The translations under genes and the position numbers were made by a program. Positions 61,801 to 64,000 of a stretch of DNA of 64,000 bases are shown in pieces; within the stretch, counting starts at the first letter, position 1; each line of letters starts with the position of its first letter. The stretch is from the NCBI RefSeq assembly GCF_900700375.1, contig NW_021629689.1:1-64000 (forward strand), read 5' to 3'. The notes below the pieces were generated by a model. That model made no database searches, was not told the DNA's origin, and saw nothing but the letters and a program-made list of their open reading frames with translations. This stretch comes from Denticeps clupeoides. Taxonomy: Eukaryota; Chordata; Actinopteri; Clupeiformes; Denticipitidae.

Positions 61801-63919
61801 TTTTCAACAGTTAAAGCTTACAGCACCTGGTATTCCCAGGAGGTCTCCCATCCAAGTACTAACCAGGCCCAAGCCTTCTTAGCTTCCGAGATCAGACGAG
61901 ACCGGGCGTTCTTGGGCTGGTATGGCCGTAAGCAATCTCTGCTTGAAAATCTTGGACTTTAAACAACCTAGGCTTGAAAACATATCACAGAGTGAAAATA
62001 CCTCTTAACTTACTTTAGAAAAAAACTAACAAAGCGATGCAAAAAAACTTCATTTTAAAAAGTTTTTCAACAGTTAAAGCTTACAGCACCTGGTATTCCC
62101 AGGAGGTCTCCCATCCAAGTACTAACCAGGCCCAAGCCTTCTTAGCTTCCGAGATCAGACGAGACCGGGCGTTCTTGGGCTGGTATGGCCGTAAGCAATC
62201 TCTGCTTGAAAATCTTGGACTTTAAACAACCTAGGCTTGAAAACATATCACAGAGTGAAAATACCTCTTAACTTACTTTAGAAAAAAACTAACAAAGCGA
62301 TGCAAAAAAACTTCATTTTAAAAAGTTTTTCAACAGTTAAAGCTTACAGCACCTGGTATTCCCAGGAGGTCTCCCATCCAAGTACTAACCAGGCCCAAGC
62401 CTTCTTAGCTTCCGAGATCAGACGAGACCGGGCGTTCTTGGGCTGGTATGGCCGTAAGCAATCTCTGCTTGAAAATCTTGGACTTTAAACAACCTAGGCT
62501 TGAAAACATATCACAGAGTGAAAATACCTCTTAACTTACTTTAGAAAAAAACTAACAAAGCGATGCAAAAAAACTTCATTTTAAAAAGTTTTTCAACAGT
62601 TAAAGCTTACAGCACCTGGTATTCCCAGGAGGTCTCCCATCCAAGTACTAACCAGGCCCAAGCCTTCTTAGCTTCCGAGATCAGACGAGACCGGGCGTTC
62701 TTGGGCTGGTATGGCCGTAAGCAATCTCTGCTTGAAAATCTTGGACTTTAAACAACCTAGGCTTGAAAACATATCACAGAGTGAAAATACCTCTTAACTT
62801 ACTTTAGAAAAAAACTAACAAAGCGATGCAAAAAAACTTCATTTTAAAAAGTTTTTCAACAGTTAAAGCTTACAGCACCTGGTATTCCCAGGAGGTCTCC
62901 CATCCAAGTACTAACCAGGCCCAAGCCTTCTTAGCTTCCGAGATCAGACGAGACCGGGCGTTCTTGGGCTGGTATGGCCGTAAGCAATCTCTGCTTGAAA
63001 ATCTTGGACTTTAAACAACCTAGGCTTGAAAACATATCACAGAGTGAAAATACCTCTTAACTTACTTTAGAAAAAAACTAACAAAGCGATGCAAAAAAAC
63101 TTCATTTTAAAAAGTTTTTCAACAGTTAAAGCTTACAGCACCTGGTATTCCCAGGAGGTCTCCCATCCAAGTACTAACCAGGCCCAAGCCTTCTTAGCTT
63201 CCGAGATCAGACGAGACCGGGCGTTCTTGGGCTGGTATGGCCGTAAGCAATCTCTGCTTGAAAATCTTGGACTTTAAACAACCTAGGCTTGAAAACATAT
63301 CACAGAGTGAAAATACCTCTTAACTTACTTTAGAAAAAAACTAACAAAGCGATGCAAAAAAACTTCATTTTAAAAAGTTTTTCAACAGTTAAAGCTTACA
63401 GCACCTGGTATTCCCAGGAGGTCTCCCATCCAAGTACTAACCAGGCCCAAGCCTTCTTAGCTTCCGAGATCAGACGAGACCGGGCGTTCTTGGGCTGGTA
63501 TGGCCGTAAGCAATCTCTGCTTGAAAATCTTGGACTTTAAACAACCTAGGCTTGAAAACATATCACAGAGTGAAAATACCTCTTAACTTACTTTAGAAAA
63601 AAACTAACAAAGCGATGCAAAAAAACTTCATTTTAAAAAGTTTTTCAACAGTTAAAGCTTACAGCACCTGGTATTCCCAGGAGGTCTCCCATCCAAGTAC
63701 TAACCAGGCCCAAGCCTTCTTAGCTTCCGAGATCAGACGAGACCGGGCGTTCTTGGGCTGGTATGGCCGTAAGCAATCTCTGCTTGAAAATCTTGGACTT
63801 TAAACAACCTAGGCTTGAAAACATATCACAGAGTGAAAATACCTCTTAACTTACTTTAGAAAAAAACTAACAAAGCGATGCAAAAAAACTTCATTTTAAA
63901 AAGTTTTTCAACAGTTAAA

Positions 63920-64000
63920 GCTTACAGCACCTGGTATTCCCAGGAGGTCTCCCATCCAAGTACTAACCAGGCCCAAGCCTTCTTAGCTTCCGAGATCAGA
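63920..64000 (-). rRNA. 5S gene truncated by the window edge
   Basis: The 3' part of the next consensus unit; the array clearly continues beyond the window. Confidence 0.9.

Larger units (their letters stand above)
49574..63919 (-). rRNA. 5S rRNA gene array, segment 5, homogeneous core (54 complete genes)
   Basis: Fifty-four complete 118-nt genes on the minus strand. Positions: 49719 + 263k for k = 0-15, then 53926 + 263k for k = 0-37 (last gene 63657-63774). Genes and spacers appear identical by eye throughout. The one exception is an A-run shorter by one base at about 53867-53872, which makes that unit 262 bp. These are the best candidates for the actively transcribed genes. The identity could reflect very recent homogenisation by unequal crossing over, or an assembler filling in a consensus unit. 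Confidence 0.96.

Noticed and set aside
822-63803. Dozens of near-identical 62-residue plus-strand open frames beginning MQKNFILKSF
   Set aside because: They run antisense through the 5S gene and its spacer. Their conservation follows from the RNA gene, and the frames break or shift wherever units vary. No sign of coding selection is visible.
49574-64000. CRISPR-like regular repeats
   Set aside because: The repeat is the whole 263-bp unit including a 5S gene, with no variable spacers and no cas genes.
1-64000. Linked histone, U snRNA or other genes within the 5S spacers, as found in some animals
   Set aside because: The 145-bp spacers are AT-rich and contain no other recognisable gene.

Overview
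The window is almost entirely a tandem array of 5S ribosomal RNA genes from a vertebrate, most likely a teleost fish, interrupted by two near-identical endogenous retroviruses (ERVs). The 5S assignment rests on the RNA sequence. It begins GCTTACGGCCATACCAG, ends GGTGCTGTAAGC, and carries the box A, intermediate element and box C internal promoter. The retroviruses carry an Env of a type common in fish genomes. No cellular protein-coding gene was found.

Layout: (1) 1-8219, 31 near-complete 5S genes on the minus strand, strongly diverged, plus one cut by a retrovirus. (2) 8220-17053, ERV copy 1, minus strand. (3) 17054-24123, 26 minus-strand 5S genes plus one cut by the second retrovirus. (4) 24124-33008, ERV copy 2, minus strand. 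(5) 33009-43979, 42 minus-strand 5S genes that become steadily more uniform. (6) 43980-49381, an inverted block with 20 plus-strand 5S genes. (7) 49382-49559, a run of 178 N. (8) 49560-64000, 54 essentially identical minus-strand units of 263 bp, plus a partial gene at each end. The basic unit is a 118-nt gene and a 145-bp AT-rich spacer. About 173 near-complete genes are visible.

The array shows concerted evolution at several scales. The right end is perfectly homogenised. The left end contains units with indels, shared private mutations and higher-order repeats of about 6, 8, 9, 13, 15 and 16 units. The two ERVs share the same left junction inside a 5S gene and the same difference between their own two LTRs, and their right flanks are colinear apart from about 1.65 kb. 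They are best explained as one integration copied by duplication within the array, not as two independent insertions.

The 5S RNA differs from the usual vertebrate sequence. Helix II has paired, compensating substitutions, and the oligo-T terminator that usually follows the gene directly is only TTT here, with the first run of five T about 18 nt downstream. The ERVs are class I (gamma/epsilon-like) with a primer-binding site matching tRNA-Tyr, and appear young. Both are treated as fossils and each has a handful of coding breaks.
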